The position numbers and the translations under genes are program-made. Shown piece by piece: positions 37,827-46,703 of a stretch of DNA of 64,000 nucleotides; the stretch's first letter is position 1, and each line of letters opens with the position of its first letter. The notes beneath the pieces were generated by a model. It saw only the letters and a program-made list of their open reading frames with translations. It was not told the DNA's origin and searched no databases. The stretch is from Fervidibacillus halotolerans. Its GTDB lineage: Bacteria; Bacillota; Bacilli; Bacillales; Caldibacillaceae. Location of the stretch: positions 822,001-886,000 of the forward strand of contig NZ_CP106877.1 of the NCBI RefSeq assembly GCF_026547205.1, read 5' to 3'.

Positions 37827-39086
37827 GTGGCAGAAGTAAAAGTACCTGAATTAGCAGAATCGATCACGGAAGGTACGATATCACAATGGCTGAAAAATGT
37901 CGGGGATTCTATAGACAAAGGGGAAGCGATTGCGGAACTAGAAACGGATAAAGTTAATGTAGACATTATTTCTGAAGAAGCCGGTGTTATTCAAGAATTG
38001 CTTTTCAATGAAGGAGATACCGTTAATGTCGGTGATGTCATTGCAATCGTCGGTGAAGGAGCTGTTGCACAAGCTCAACCGAAAGAAGTTGAAAAGACGG
38101 TACCTGTAAATGTCGATGAAGAAAAGCAAGAAAAGGAATCGAAACAAGAGGAAGAAAATGTTAAACAAGACAGTCATGCTACCCGACCAATTGCTTCTCC
38201 TGCAGCGAGAAAAATGGCGAGAGAAAAGGGTATCGATTTAACGACTGTTCCTACAGTCGATCCGTTAGGTAGAGTTCGAAAACAAGATGTTGAAGCATAT
38301 TCACAAAGAAGTAAAGAAGTTGTTCAAACCGTAGGAAAATCTGAAACACTAAAGGGATCTCAACCATCAACTGAAGAACAAGGAAAGCCCGTTGAACGCA
38401 TAAAAATGTCGAGAAGAAGACAGACGATTGCAAAACGTTTAGTAGAAGTTCAACATACGGCGGCAATGCTTACAACCTTTAATGAAATCGATTTGTCAAA
38501 AGTCATTGAGGTAAGACAGAGAAGAAAAAATGCCTTCTTTGAAGAAAATGATGTACGATTAGGTTTTATGTCCTTCTTCACCAAAGCGGTTGTAGCAGCA
38601 TTGAAAAAATTCCCATATTTAAACGCAGAAATTAGTGGCAATGAAATATTGTTGAAGAAATATTACGATATCGGTGTGGCCGTTTCTACAGATGATGGTC
38701 TTGTTGTACCGGTTGTTCGTGACGCAGAAAGGAAAAATTTTGCCGAAATTGAACAGGATATTGCAGAGTTAGCGAAAAAAGCCCGGGAAAACAAATTGAG
38801 TTTACAAGACTTACAAGGTGGAACATTTACCATTACAAATGGTGGAGTATTTGGTTCCCTTTTGTCAACACCAATTTTGAACGGTCCGCAAGTGGGAATT
38901 TTAGGAATGCATAAAATTCAAAAACGTCCGGTTGCCGTCGATGATGAACGAGTGGAAATTCGTCCAATGATGTACGTTGCCCTATCCTATGACCATCGAA
39001 TTATTGACGGAAAAGAAGCGGTTAGCTTTTTAGTAAAAGTCAAGGAACTTCTTGAAGATCCGGAACAATTAATGTTAGAAGGATAA
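37827..39086 (+). CDS. odhB: 2-oxoglutarate dehydrogenase E2, dihydrolipoamide succinyltransferase
   Basis: A 419-aa E2. One lipoyl domain has the lipoylated Lys in [11 protein letters not shown] near residue 42. A Glu/Lys-rich linker (residues 85-118) is followed by the E1/E3-binding domain ([36 protein letters not shown]). The catalytic acyltransferase domain contains [34 protein letters not shown] and the active-site [20 protein letters not shown] 37827 has AAAGGGG upstream. Second gene of odhAB. Confidence 0.97.
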   Translation: MAEVKVPELAESITEGTISQWLKNVGDSIDKGEAIAELETDKVNVDIISEEAGVIQELLFNEGDTVNVGDVIAIVGEGAVAQAQPKEVEKTVPVNVDEEKQEKESKQEEENVKQDSHATRPIASPAARKMAREKGIDLTTVPTVDPLGRVRKQDVEAYSQRSKEVVQTVGKSETLKGSQPSTEEQGKPVERIKMSRRRQTIAKRLVEVQHTAAMLTTFNEIDLSKVIEVRQRRKNAFFEENDVRLGFMSFFTKAVVAALKKFPYLNAEISGNEILLKKYYDIGVAVSTDDGLVVPVVRDAERKNFAEIEQDIAELAKKARENKLSLQDLQGGTFTITNGGVFGSLLSTPILNGPQVGILGMHKIQKRPVAVDDERVEIRPMMYVALSYDHRIIDGKEAVSFLVKVKELLEDPEQLMLEG

Positions 39087-39122
39087 TAAATGATATTATA
39101 AAATTTGAGCTCTATAATTTTT

Positions 39123-39154
39123 GGTGTTGGTGACTAAAAACCAACACCTTTTTT
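39123..39154 (+). terminator. Terminator of odhAB
   Basis: Perfect 8-bp stem GGTGTTGG/CCAACACC with a 10-nt loop and TTTTTT. Confidence 0.92.
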
Positions 39155-39192
39155 GATCAAAAAAAGAGACAAGTGACGAGGAGGATTGAGCT

Positions 39193-39282
39193 GTGCCACT
39201 GGATAAACGTCCGTCAATGGAACGAATCACTTCAAATCGATTTTGGATCAATGGACAACCTGATCCGGTTACATTTTACTGA
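39193..39282 (+). CDS. Small ORF, 29 aa, possibly a gene with an in-frame TGA
   Basis: GTG 39193 lies eight bases after an excellent GAGGAGG. It encodes MPLDKRPSMERITSNRFW... ending ...PVTFY, then TGA at 39280. The same frame continues with KNSRNYLPTRFDKEPRF and ERMMHPISG up to a second terminator at 39345. That continuation looks protein-like, so this could be a small gene of about 56 residues killed by one nonsense change. Family not recognised. It is bracketed by two terminators, so it has its own transcription unit. Confidence 0.4.
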   Translation: MPLDKRPSMERITSNRFWINGQPDPVTFY

Positions 39283-39344
39283 AAAAATTCACGAAACTAT
39301 TTACCAACACGATTTGACAAAGAACCAAGATTTGAACGAATGAT

Positions 39345-39371
39345 GCACCCTATTTCGGGGTGCTTTTTTTT
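39345..39371 (+). terminator. Terminator after the small ORF
   Basis: Stem GCACCC/GGGTGC with loop TATTTCG and eight T residues. The following ~210 bases to the next gene show no ORF or hairpin. Confidence 0.85.
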
Positions 39372-39581
39372 ATGGAATCGAAAACAATTATTACCTATTC
39401 ACCATTGCTTTTACTAAAGGAAAAAGCATGAAAACTAGGCTTATTTCCTTTTATAATCTATTCGTGCTGAAATTAAACGGATTGACAATCGAAATTGCTA
39501 CAAAATTGTAAAGAACAGACATTCGAAAGGTTAGCCATTTCATTATAATTAAGAATAGAAATCGAACGTGGAGGGTCAAAA

Positions 39582-39884
39582 TTGAAAATCATTGAAAGAT
39601 GTTATGAAGAATTAAAATATGTATTTGATCCTGAATTGGCAGTGAACATTGTCGACTTAGGATTGATTGATCATATTGATCTTACGGACGATCACTCCGT
39701 AACTGTGACGATGAATGTGTTAGAACATACAAAAAAGGATGATATTGCCTGTTTAGTAAAGGGAGTGAAATATGCCCTTCGTTTCGTAGACGGAATCGAG
39801 AAAGTGAAAGTTAATATTGTGTCGAATCCATCGTGGACTCCGGAAAGAATGAACGAACAGATGAAAAAGCAATTGATTGGATAA
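39582..39884 (+). CDS. MIP18/DUF59 family iron-sulfur assembly protein
   Basis: A 100-aa protein of the MIP18 (SufT/PaaD/YitW) family, which assists iron-sulfur cluster delivery. It opens with ELKYVFDPELAVNIVDLGLID, the canonical VxDPEL-xN-xDLGL signature, and ends in VNIVSNPSWTPERM. The usual MGCP motif in the middle is altered to LEHTKKDDIACLVK: one cysteine remains, but not at the typical position, so cluster binding may differ. Start TTG 39582 lies behind GGAGGG. Confidence 0.85.
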   Translation: MKIIERCYEELKYVFDPELAVNIVDLGLIDHIDLTDDHSVTVTMNVLEHTKKDDIACLVKGVKYALRFVDGIEKVKVNIVSNPSWTPERMNEQMKKQLIG

Positions 39885-40001
39885 TGGTACAAACAGACGA
39901 CTTATTATGTATTTATGAAATTCGTATATCGAATACGCTATAACATATTGATTTTCATCTCCGCCATTTTTATAATGGTAGAGAAGGAGATGAGAAAGAG
40001 G

Positions 40002-40205
40002 ATGATCGAAAAAACTTGGCGAAATGCGAAAACGATAAAAAAAATTCAATGCGTACATACGAATGCGAAAAAATACATGGTTGACAATGTGTTAACAAAA
40101 GGAAAAATATATGAAGTAAAAAATGAGACGGAAGAATTTTATTTCATCATCGATAATACCGGCCGAATCGGCGGTTATTATAAAGACTATTTTCAAGAGG
40201 TGTAA
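40002..40205 (+). CDS. DUF6501-type small protein
   Basis: A 67-aa basic protein (MIEKTWRNAKTIKKIQCVHT.. to ..GGYYKDYFQEV). The segment KKIQCVHTNAKKY and the tail EFYFIIDNTGRIGGYYKDYF fit a small Bacillaceae family of unknown function that I associate with DUF6501. ATG 40002 is preferred as start; the longer frame (from 39915) adds an unrelated hydrophobic N-terminus without a ribosome site. A terminator follows at once. Confidence 0.65.
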   Translation: MIEKTWRNAKTIKKIQCVHTNAKKYMVDNVLTKGKIYEVKNETEEFYFIIDNTGRIGGYYKDYFQEV

Positions 40206-40238
40206 AGTTTCCGATGATTTCCGGAAATTTTACCCTTT
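40202..40238 (+). terminator. Terminator after the DUF6501-type gene
   Basis: Twelve-bp stem GTAAAGTTTCCG/CGGAAATTTTAC (one G-T pair) with an 8-nt loop, followed by CCTTTTT. Confidence 0.78.
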
Positions 40239-40327
40239 TTCCATTTATTGACAATCATTTTTTAGATGAACGTTAGATTAATGTGGAATAGATACGTAAA
40301 TATGAATTGAAAAAAGGGTGAATAAGA

Positions 40328-41782
40328 TTGTATATTTACCGTGAGGGTGACATTCGTAAAATCGATACGGAAGCGATGGAACACGGGTTACAGGTCAATA
40401 CGTTAATGGAAAATGCCGGGAGAGGGCTTTTTGAAAAAATAAAAAAACACGTTCATAAAAATATGTCCATTCTCATCTTGGCTGGTAAGGGGAATAATGG
40501 TGGTGACGGGATTGTTTTAGCTAGATATTTAAACTTAAATGGTTACAAAGTCGATCTCGTATTTCCGTTCGGCATGCCAGCATCTGTAACCGCTGCGGAA
40601 CATTTTCGTTTTTATAAAAATTTAGGGTTTCCTTTTTCAACTTCCATTGATCTAGAAAAACACTACGATGTGATTATCGATAGTTTGTTAGGGATTGGAA
40701 CGAGACTTCCCCTTAATGAATCGTATGTCCATTGCATCAATTGGTGTAATGAACAATCATCGCTTAGAATCGCCGTCGATTTACCAACGGGTGTATTGGC
40801 GGATCAGGGGAATACTGAAATCGCTTTTCAAGCAGACTATACTTATGCATTACACGGATTTAAACCTTCTGCATTTCTTTTGCCATCTGGAAATTATTAT
40901 GGAAAAACGGAAGTCGTTGATATCGGTCTTCCCCATGCGTCAAAATGGAAATTATGGGATCGTACAGATGTTGCTACAACGTTATCTGATCGGTCTACTT
41001 TCTCCCATAAAGGTTCCTTTGGGACAGGCTTGTTGTTAGCTGGATCCGATGAGATGCCTGGCAGTGCCCTTTTAGCTGGACTAGGAGCAATGAGAACAGG
41101 AATCGGCAAGTTGGTGATTGGTACGAGTAATTTCGTTGCTTCGATCATCTCTACTCGTTTGCCGGAAGCCACCTATTGGTTTGACGGATTACAAAAATGT
41201 GCCAAGGGGCAATTGATTCAAGGCGTTCGAGCGGCTGCGATCGGTCCGGGCTTAAATGCTCCGTATTTAGTTGAAGAGGCGATAAATTGTCTTTGGGAAC
41301 GAGATATCCCGCTTTTGTTGGATGCTGGTGCTCTAATGGAAAGAAACTATACGCCGAGGGAAAAGCCGGTCGTCATAACACCTCATCCAGGGGAATTTAG
41401 CCGAATGACGGGAAAATCGATTGAAGAAATCCAAAGCAATCGAATTCAACTCGCTTCCGAATATGCAATCAACAATCAAATGATTGTCGTTTTAAAGGGA
41501 ACTTATACAGTTATTGCTTATCCTGATGGTACAGGGGTGATTAATACGACAGGAAATCACTGTTTAGCAAAAGGTGGTTCTGGTGACACTTTGACAGGAA
41601 TGCTACTGGCACTTTTATGTACAGAAACGGATATAAAATCTGCCGTGGCCAATGGTGTTTATCTTCACGGGGCTTGCGCTGATGAAATCGTTAAAAGAAA
41701 AGACGCAAGGGCAGTATCGATTAGTGAATTAACGGATGTTTTAGGATCAGTTATCCAGAAATTAACAGTTTCCCATCAATAG
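40328..41782 (+). CDS. nnrD/nnrE: Bifunctional NAD(P)HX epimerase/dehydratase
   Basis: A 484-aa fusion that repairs hydrated NADH/NADPH. The N-terminal YjeF_N epimerase half contains ILAGKGNNGGDGIVLARYL and an Asp/Thr-rich PTGVLADQGN. The C-terminal ADP/ATP-dependent dehydratase half (YxkO-like) has LLLAGSDEMPGSALLAG, ITPHPGEFSRMTG, VVLKGTYTVI and KGGSGDTLTGMLLALL. TTG 40328 has an AAAAAAGGGTGA site upstream. The gene probably heads the transcript that continues to the crcB pair 24 bases downstream. Confidence 0.95.
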   Translation: MYIYREGDIRKIDTEAMEHGLQVNTLMENAGRGLFEKIKKHVHKNMSILILAGKGNNGGDGIVLARYLNLNGYKVDLVFPFGMPASVTAAEHFRFYKNLGFPFSTSIDLEKHYDVIIDSLLGIGTRLPLNESYVHCINWCNEQSSLRIAVDLPTGVLADQGNTEIAFQADYTYALHGFKPSAFLLPSGNYYGKTEVVDIGLPHASKWKLWDRTDVATTLSDRSTFSHKGSFGTGLLLAGSDEMPGSALLAGLGAMRTGIGKLVIGTSNFVASIISTRLPEATYWFDGLQKCAKGQLIQGVRAAAIGPGLNAPYLVEEAINCLWERDIPLLLDAGALMERNYTPREKPVVITPHPGEFSRMTGKSIEEIQSNRIQLASEYAINNQMIVVLKGTYTVIAYPDGTGVINTTGNHCLAKGGSGDTLTGMLLALLCTETDIKSAVANGVYLHGACADEIVKRKDARAVSISELTDVLGSVIQKLTVSHQ

Positions 41783-41806
41783 GTCAGACTTTTTGGAGGG
41801 ATTTAT

Positions 41807-42193
41807 TTGTGGCTTTATGTTGGCTTCGGCGGTGCAATGGGTGCTTTAACAAGATATGGGGTTAGCCTATTGTTTTCATCCATTCAATTGTTTCATTTTC
41901 CTATTGCCACCTTTTTGGTCAATTTACTCGGTTCTTTTCTTTTAGGTTTTATGATTGGTTATGCGAAAAAAAATTCCTTAAAACATCGAAAAATGTACAC
42001 GAGTTTGACCGTCGGTTTTCTCGGATCTTTTACGACGTTTTCCACCTTTAGTATTGAAACTGTACAATTATTGGAAGATGGGCTAATTTGGATATCTGTC
42101 ATTTACGTCATCTCTTCCGTTCTCTTTGGGTGGATGTTGGCATCTTCTGGAACAAATTTTGGAAAACGAATCATTCTTAGCGGGAAGGGATAA
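41807..42193 (+). CDS. crcB1: Fluoride channel subunit CrcB/FluC 1
   Basis: A 128-aa protein with four membrane helices, half of a dual-topology fluoride channel. It opens with WLYVGFGGAMGALTRYG and contains the pore motif GFLGSFTTFSTFS (Phe box and Ser/Thr track) and FLVNLLGSFLLGF. It sits 24 bases after nnrD and 2 bases before a second crcB-type gene. No fluoride riboswitch was seen upstream. Confidence 0.95.
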   Translation: MWLYVGFGGAMGALTRYGVSLLFSSIQLFHFPIATFLVNLLGSFLLGFMIGYAKKNSLKHRKMYTSLTVGFLGSFTTFSTFSIETVQLLEDGLIWISVIYVISSVLFGWMLASSGTNFGKRIILSGKG

Positions 42194-42195
42194 AA

Positions 42196-42561
42196 ATGAC
42201 AGTCGTTTTTGTGATCATCGGCGGTTTTCTCGGAGCGATATTTCGATTTTCTATTAGTGGTTTTATGAATCAACGAACCGATTTATTTTTCCCAGTTGGA
42301 ACGTTTTTTGTCAATATGATTGGTTCCTTTCTTTTAGGTTTATTGGTTGGATCCGATCAGTCGGGCAGTTACATTTTCGATTGGTTTGGAATTGGCTTTC
42401 TCGGCTCCTTCACGACCTATTCCACCTTTATGAACGAACTTGTACAATTCGATGAATGTGAAGAAAAAAGGGAAGCGAAACTTTATGTATTGATCAGTCT
42501 TTTCTTTGGATTCTTATTTGGATGGATCGGTATATTTGTTGGAAAAACATTCTTTTTCTAA
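42196..42561 (+). CDS. crcB2: Fluoride channel subunit CrcB/FluC 2
   Basis: A 121-aa partner subunit (VFVIIGGFLGAIFRFSISG, FVNMIGSFLLGLLVG, GIGFLGSFTTYSTFMNELVQ). It follows crcB1 with two bases spacing, a pattern seen where two different subunits form the channel. Three or four hydrophobic helices are visible. The ribosome site GGGAAGGGATAAAA precedes the ATG. Confidence 0.95.
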   Translation: MTVVFVIIGGFLGAIFRFSISGFMNQRTDLFFPVGTFFVNMIGSFLLGLLVGSDQSGSYIFDWFGIGFLGSFTTYSTFMNELVQFDECEEKREAKLYVLISLFFGFLFGWIGIFVGKTFFF

Positions 42562-42565
42562 TAAA

Positions 42566-42605
42566 AAGGTTAGCGAACAGGTAAAAATGTTCACTAACCT
42601 TATTT
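42566..42605. terminator. Bidirectional terminator between crcB2 and bioY
   Basis: Stem AAGGTTAG..GAAC/GTTC..CTAACCTT with flanking A and T tracts, so it can end the crcB transcript and the convergent bioY transcript. Confidence 0.75.
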
Positions 42606-42669
42606 GTTTTATTAAAAGGGAAAGGACCGTAAAAATTTATGGAGTATGTAATCTTTATTCTCCATGATT

Positions 42670-43215
42670 TCAAAGTAATTTTGCCCGAATCAGCTGTTTT
42701 CGAATGGTAATTCCAATCAATGATGCTAAATAGGCTTTAATGATTCCTACGATGATAAAGGGTACAAAACCGGTGAGGAAAGCGGTACCCCAAGTGATAT
42801 CGCTTATCACTTTAAACCAAATCGTACCGAATAATAGAGTACAGACCATCCCGATCAAATTGGCGAAAAAAGCGTTGGAAAAGCGGAAAGAAGTTTTTTC
42901 CAATATAAAACCAATCAACCATGCGGAAGGAACAAAGCAGAGTATGTATCCGCCTGTAGGGCCGAAAATCGTCGCTAGTCCGGAAGAAAAATTGGAAAAA
43001 ACCGGAACCCCTACTGCTCCCATAAAAACATATAAAAGAAGCGTATATGCCCCTTGTTTTGCCCCAAGAATCGTCGCTGCTAAACCGACCCCTAACGTTT
43101 GCCCGGTAATGGGAATATGGGGGATTGGAATGGCTAATTGGGCTAAAATTCCTATAATACTTGCAAAAAGGGCTGAAACAATCATTTTTCTCAACCGTTG
43201 TCCAGTATTTTTCAT
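42670..43215 (-). CDS. bioY: Biotin ECF transporter S component BioY
   Basis: A 181-aa integral membrane protein with about six helices. The BioY signature AIPIPHIPITGQTLGVGLAATILG is followed by GAVGVPVFSNFSSGLATIFGPTGGYI, the conserved cores for biotin binding. It partners with an ECF module (EcfA1A2T) encoded elsewhere. No BirA operator of the TTGTTAACC type is visible in the 150 bases upstream. Convergent with the crcB pair. Confidence 0.95.
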   Translation of the reverse strand: MKNTGQRLRKMIVSALFASIIGILAQLAIPIPHIPITGQTLGVGLAATILGAKQGAYTLLLYVFMGAVGVPVFSNFSSGLATIFGPTGGYILCFVPSAWLIGFILEKTSFRFSNAFFANLIGMVCTLLFGTIWFKVISDITWGTAFLTGFVPFIIVGIIKAYLASLIGITIRKQLIRAKLL

Positions 43216-43381
43216 GTTTCTTTCACTCTTTCTTATTTATCGAATGATGATTGCATAATTATATAAAAATGTTTAAATATTTTCAATATCGGGTTCCTTC
43301 GTTTTATCCTCAAATCCCTTTCCTATATTTTACAATCATTTCCGACCACATTTAGGAAACACTATGTCTGAGGTGATACGT

Positions 43382-43552
43382 ATGGGCAATTTTAAACAGT
43401 TGGAAATGAATCTCGAACATGAAGTAAAAGATAAACGGGATGAACGATTGATGGGCTTGGCCATCACTTACGAACAAGTGTTGGATCATTATCGAAAGGG
43501 AACGATCGATGAATGGATCCAATGGAATAAAAATGGTAAAAAGGTGGAGTGA
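43382..43552 (+). CDS. Hypothetical small protein, 56 aa
   Basis: MGNFKQLEMNLEHEVKDKRDERLMG... ending WIQWNKNGKKVE. The ATG follows GAGGTGAT at good spacing. Highly charged and probably soluble, with no recognised family. It is divergent from bioY and convergent with the DUF4085-SUKH gene. Confidence 0.6.
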   Translation: MGNFKQLEMNLEHEVKDKRDERLMGLAITYEQVLDHYRKGTIDEWIQWNKNGKKVE

Positions 43553-43585
43553 GGATTCTGTTTCCGATTAAATATGCAAAAAATT

Positions 43586-44890
43586 TCATTCCACTTTCAA
43601 CTGTTGAATAATTTCCTTTCGTAAAAGATGATTTTCTTCAATATGATTGAGATACACTTGGCCAATCATTTGCTTTTCCTCATCTTCGTGTTCGAGATAG
43701 AAAATGAGTGCCTTTTCCATTAATTTTTGATGGGATGCGGGATCTTGAATAATCGTATTCCAAGCTTGAACATTCCGTTCGATTTGATTACTGAACACGG
43801 CCTCTTCTAATTGTTCGGTCGGAACGGTTTGAATAGCCAACTCCATTTCATCCATCCATTCCTTTGTGTACATGTTTTGTAAAAAATTTTCAAAGTTTTG
43901 TGCGACTACCCGTTGTTCACAATTGTCCAAATAAACGATGTTTTTATTATTTATATGAAAGGCGATGACACCATTTTGACATTTGGCAAAGGGAACATAA
44001 TCTCCCTTTCGCTCGTATTCATCGATGAAAAGGAAAGTTTCAATTTCTAACTCTACGTCATGTAGTAAAACGAATGGATGATTGTGCTTTCCGCTACGAA
44101 ACGTTGAAAGGAAGGTTTGAAAGGCCTTCGGAAATTTCCATTTGAGTCTGTTTTCGACGGTTTTAAACGTATCTAATACGTTGATATCATGTTTATTTCC
44201 ATGTTCATCTTCTTCAAAACCGAATTTCGCTTCATTTCGAAAATATTTTGTCATCTGAAATTTTTTCGCGACAATTTCCCATTCACACAACGAATCCAAT
44301 AGTACGCCTAATTTAAAACCGTCCTTTGCCACATCCACCTCTTCATATAGCCAATACATGCCCTCTTTAAGGGGAAGGTCAAAGGTTTCCGTTTGAATTC
44401 CGAAAAATTGTAAGACGACGGCTGCACTGTTGGAAAAACTTCCTTCACTGTTTAATGTAAGTCGTAAATAATCGTCTTTACGGAAAATATGCGTAATTTG
44501 AGCGTCATGTAAACCTTCTTCCATCAATTGTACGAAGGAATGGGGGAGCTTATTTTTTATATGCTGGAAATGTCGATGGGCATCTTCCATTGTTTTCTCG
44601 ACTTGTTCTTCCAACCCTTTTTGCCAAAGGATCAACTGTTTACGAATTTGTTTCGGCAATGTCGGTTGATTAATGCTCCCATTATGAACATATGGATGAA
44701 AGGTTTCGGGAAGTACTTTTAATAATCGATCCTTTTCATCTCTTAATTCACATCGTAAATATTCAAATGCATCTTTCTTGGCATCGAAACTTTGGATGAA
44801 GTCTTCCCATTCTTCATCGGTTTCAAAAGTTGTAATCATCCCAGTCAACTGCATTTGTTCATACCAATCTTTTGTAAAATAACGTAACAT
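43586..44890 (-). CDS. DUF4085 protein fused to SMI1/KNR4 (SUKH) domain
   Basis: A 434-aa soluble protein. The N-terminal half (MLRYFTKDWYEQMQLTGMITTFETDEEWEDF) fits DUF4085, a Bacillus family, extending to roughly residue 210. The C-terminal part has a SUKH (SMI1/KNR4) pattern: VLDTFKTVENRLKWKFPKAFQTFL, then FLFIDEYERKGDYVPFAKCQNG and FENFLQNMY. SUKH domains are common immunity proteins against polymorphic toxins, but no toxin gene lies nearby, so the role here is unclear. ATG 44890 (GGGG upstream) is chosen over a TTG 15 bases earlier. Confidence 0.7.
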   Translation of the reverse strand: MLRYFTKDWYEQMQLTGMITTFETDEEWEDFIQSFDAKKDAFEYLRCELRDEKDRLLKVLPETFHPYVHNGSINQPTLPKQIRKQLILWQKGLEEQVEKTMEDAHRHFQHIKNKLPHSFVQLMEEGLHDAQITHIFRKDDYLRLTLNSEGSFSNSAAVVLQFFGIQTETFDLPLKEGMYWLYEEVDVAKDGFKLGVLLDSLCEWEIVAKKFQMTKYFRNEAKFGFEEDEHGNKHDINVLDTFKTVENRLKWKFPKAFQTFLSTFRSGKHNHPFVLLHDVELEIETFLFIDEYERKGDYVPFAKCQNGVIAFHINNKNIVYLDNCEQRVVAQNFENFLQNMYTKEWMDEMELAIQTVPTEQLEEAVFSNQIERNVQAWNTIIQDPASHQKLMEKALIFYLEHEDEEKQMIGQVYLNHIEENHLLRKEIIQQLKVE

Positions 44891-44994
44891 CGAATAATAC
44901 CCCAATTCATCATTTTTTTAATTTTATGTTTTTACATCTTTTTTATCTTAACAAGGTCCAATAATTCGGTCAAGAATCGTTGTTTCTTTACTAA

Positions 44995-45030
44995 AAGAAA
45001 AAAGTGGATTAAGAAACGTCTCTAATCCAC
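44995..45030 (-). terminator. Terminator of the cupredoxin gene
   Basis: On the minus strand GTGGATTA/TAATCCAC (8 bp) encloses an 11-nt loop and runs into a TTTTTTCTTTT tract. The stop codon of the cupredoxin gene is part of the stem. Confidence 0.85.
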
Positions 45031-45474
45031 GACAATATAAGCAATCATCGGACCGTTCTGTTCGTATTCTTTATGGGTTAAACAAATTAATCGATATGTG
45101 CCTTCCTCTTCAAATTGGAGGGGAATGATCGTCTCTTCTCCCTTTTTTACAGTGGCCTTGATGTCAGTACCTTCAATTATCACCGGATGTTCGTCACCGT
45201 TTACACCATATATTTTTAAATGAACGGTTTCCCCCTTTTCTAAAAAAATTGTCCCGGGGCTAAAACGGTACGACTCAATTTCTTTTCCATCCGCTGTTAC
45301 GGTTTTGAATTCACCGGTAACCATATGAATTTCGCGAATCGATTCCTTTTCAGCTGATAAAAATGTCGGTAAAGTTTTCCATTGAAAGGAATACCAAATG
45401 TAGATGGAAATGAAAAAAAGAAGTAGTAAGACGATCTTAATGATCCATCCTCCGCGAATGACGACAAAATTCAA
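45022..45474 (-). CDS. Membrane-anchored cupredoxin-like protein
   Basis: About 150 aa. An N-terminal membrane anchor (WIIKIVLLLLFFISIYIWYSF) is followed by a beta-sandwich domain with a type-1 copper pattern: His in DEHPVIIEG, then ICLTHKEYEQNGPM with Cys, His and Met spaced as in blue copper or CuA-like proteins. TTG 45474 is the start that fits GAGGGGG; GTG 45480 is an alternative two codons earlier. A copper-binding or electron-transfer role is inferred, not shown. It lies divergently distant from any oxidase operon. Confidence 0.7.
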   Translation of the reverse strand: MNFVVIRGGWIIKIVLLLLFFISIYIWYSFQWKTLPTFLSAEKESIREIHMVTGEFKTVTADGKEIESYRFSPGTIFLEKGETVHLKIYGVNGDEHPVIIEGTDIKATVKKGEETIIPLQFEEEGTYRLICLTHKEYEQNGPMIAYIVVD

Positions 45475-45535
45475 ATTCACACCCCCTCGTGCTTGTCTAT
45501 TTTTACTATATGCAAGTCCACGTCTCTTTTTTCTT

Positions 45536-46663
45536 CTATTTGTAAAATGATGATTGAATAAGATGATGGGCGATCAGTTTCCCAGGGGAGAAGGGAAGTT
45601 TCTTTTTTTCATAGTGGGCCAGTTTGGAAAAATATTGGCTATATGTGGAAGGAGATTGGAGGAATTCAACGAGTTTTTCTTGCAAAACCTTTTGGTTCGC
45701 TGGGTGAGTAAAATCAAGGACGAGTTGCAAAGCCTTCAATTCCCTTAAATTAAATTCTTCTTGACCGGGTAAAGCGTAATAAATGAACGTGGGAATTTTT
45801 TTTATGAAGGCTTCCGTCACCGTTAATCCCCCCGGTTTGGTTAATAGTAGATCCATCTGGTTATAAATAAGGTCCATCATTTTTCGCGACGGAATATACC
45901 CGATCGGGGTAATATGTTTTTTATTCATTTGGAGTAATTTATGAAATAGTTTGGAATTTCGTCCACATAATATATAGTAATGTAGTCGATCATCTTTTTT
46001 AATCGTCTTCATGAAGTGGATAATTTTACCCGCCCCCATACTTCCTCCGGACAGTAAAATATTTCCTTTTCCCTTTGGATGTTCCGGTATAACCGGATTT
46101 TTTCGAATCTCCGGATGGATTGGAATACCTGTCAAAAAGATATTTTCTTCCTTCACTCCTTTTTTTATCAAGTATTTTTTCATATTTTCAGTGGAAACAA
46201 AATGTCCATCGATTCCTTTCACACCCCATCCTTTATGTATAAAAAAATCCGTGTACACGTTGAAAATGGGTATATCGATTTTTCCAGCAATTTTCAATTT
46301 ACTTAATAAAAGGGAAGGAAGGGCATGGGTACAAACGATTCCATCGGGTTTTTTTAAATGAATTAATTTTTCCATTTGTTTTCGAAAAAACAACTCGTAA
46401 AAATAACTTTCTTCATTCTTTACTTGACGGGAAATGACCATATGGTTGTATATTTTACTATATGTGTTAGGAAACGTATGTATCCAGCGCAAATAAACCG
46501 TTGAACTCCAAGTTTCCAAATGTTTATAACTGAAGGAAAATATATCGATTTTTTCACATTGAAAAGTGGGATTATATCGTTGGATTTCTGCCATAATCGC
46601 TTCGGCAGCTTGATGATGACCGGTCGGAATTTGTAAAAAAGGGAGTAACAATATTTTTTTCAT
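45536..46663 (-). CDS. ykoN: Diacylglycerol glycosyltransferase-like protein (MGDG synthase type)
   Basis: A 375-aa GT28-like glycosyltransferase. The N-terminal acceptor domain opens with ILLLPFLQIPTGHHQAAEAIM (the MGDG-synthase GxGHHxAA motif), and the C-terminal donor domain contains LLSGGSMGAGK and TKPGGLTVTEAFIKKIP. It likely transfers a sugar to a lipid at the membrane. Ribosome site GGAGAGGGG precedes the ATG. It is followed in the same direction by the YkoP-like gene upstream (gene order ykoP then ykoN), the pairing seen in B. subtilis. Confidence 0.75.
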   Translation of the reverse strand: MKKILLLPFLQIPTGHHQAAEAIMAEIQRYNPTFQCEKIDIFSFSYKHLETWSSTVYLRWIHTFPNTYSKIYNHMVISRQVKNEESYFYELFFRKQMEKLIHLKKPDGIVCTHALPSLLLSKLKIAGKIDIPIFNVYTDFFIHKGWGVKGIDGHFVSTENMKKYLIKKGVKEENIFLTGIPIHPEIRKNPVIPEHPKGKGNILLSGGSMGAGKIIHFMKTIKKDDRLHYYILCGRNSKLFHKLLQMNKKHITPIGYIPSRKMMDLIYNQMDLLLTKPGGLTVTEAFIKKIPTFIYYALPGQEEFNLRELKALQLVLDFTHPANQKVLQEKLVEFLQSPSTYSQYFSKLAHYEKKKLPFSPGKLIAHHLIQSSFYK

Positions 46664-46703
46664 TCGCCCCTCTCCTTTTTAAGGAATAATATAAAATAAC
46701 TGT

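Noticed and set aside
41783..41806. Possible fluoride riboswitch before the crcB pair
   Set aside because: Only 24 bases separate nnrD and crcB1, too short for the aptamer, and no such motif was seen upstream of nnrD.
43216..43381. BirA operator upstream of bioY
   Set aside because: No TTGTTAACC-type dyad found.
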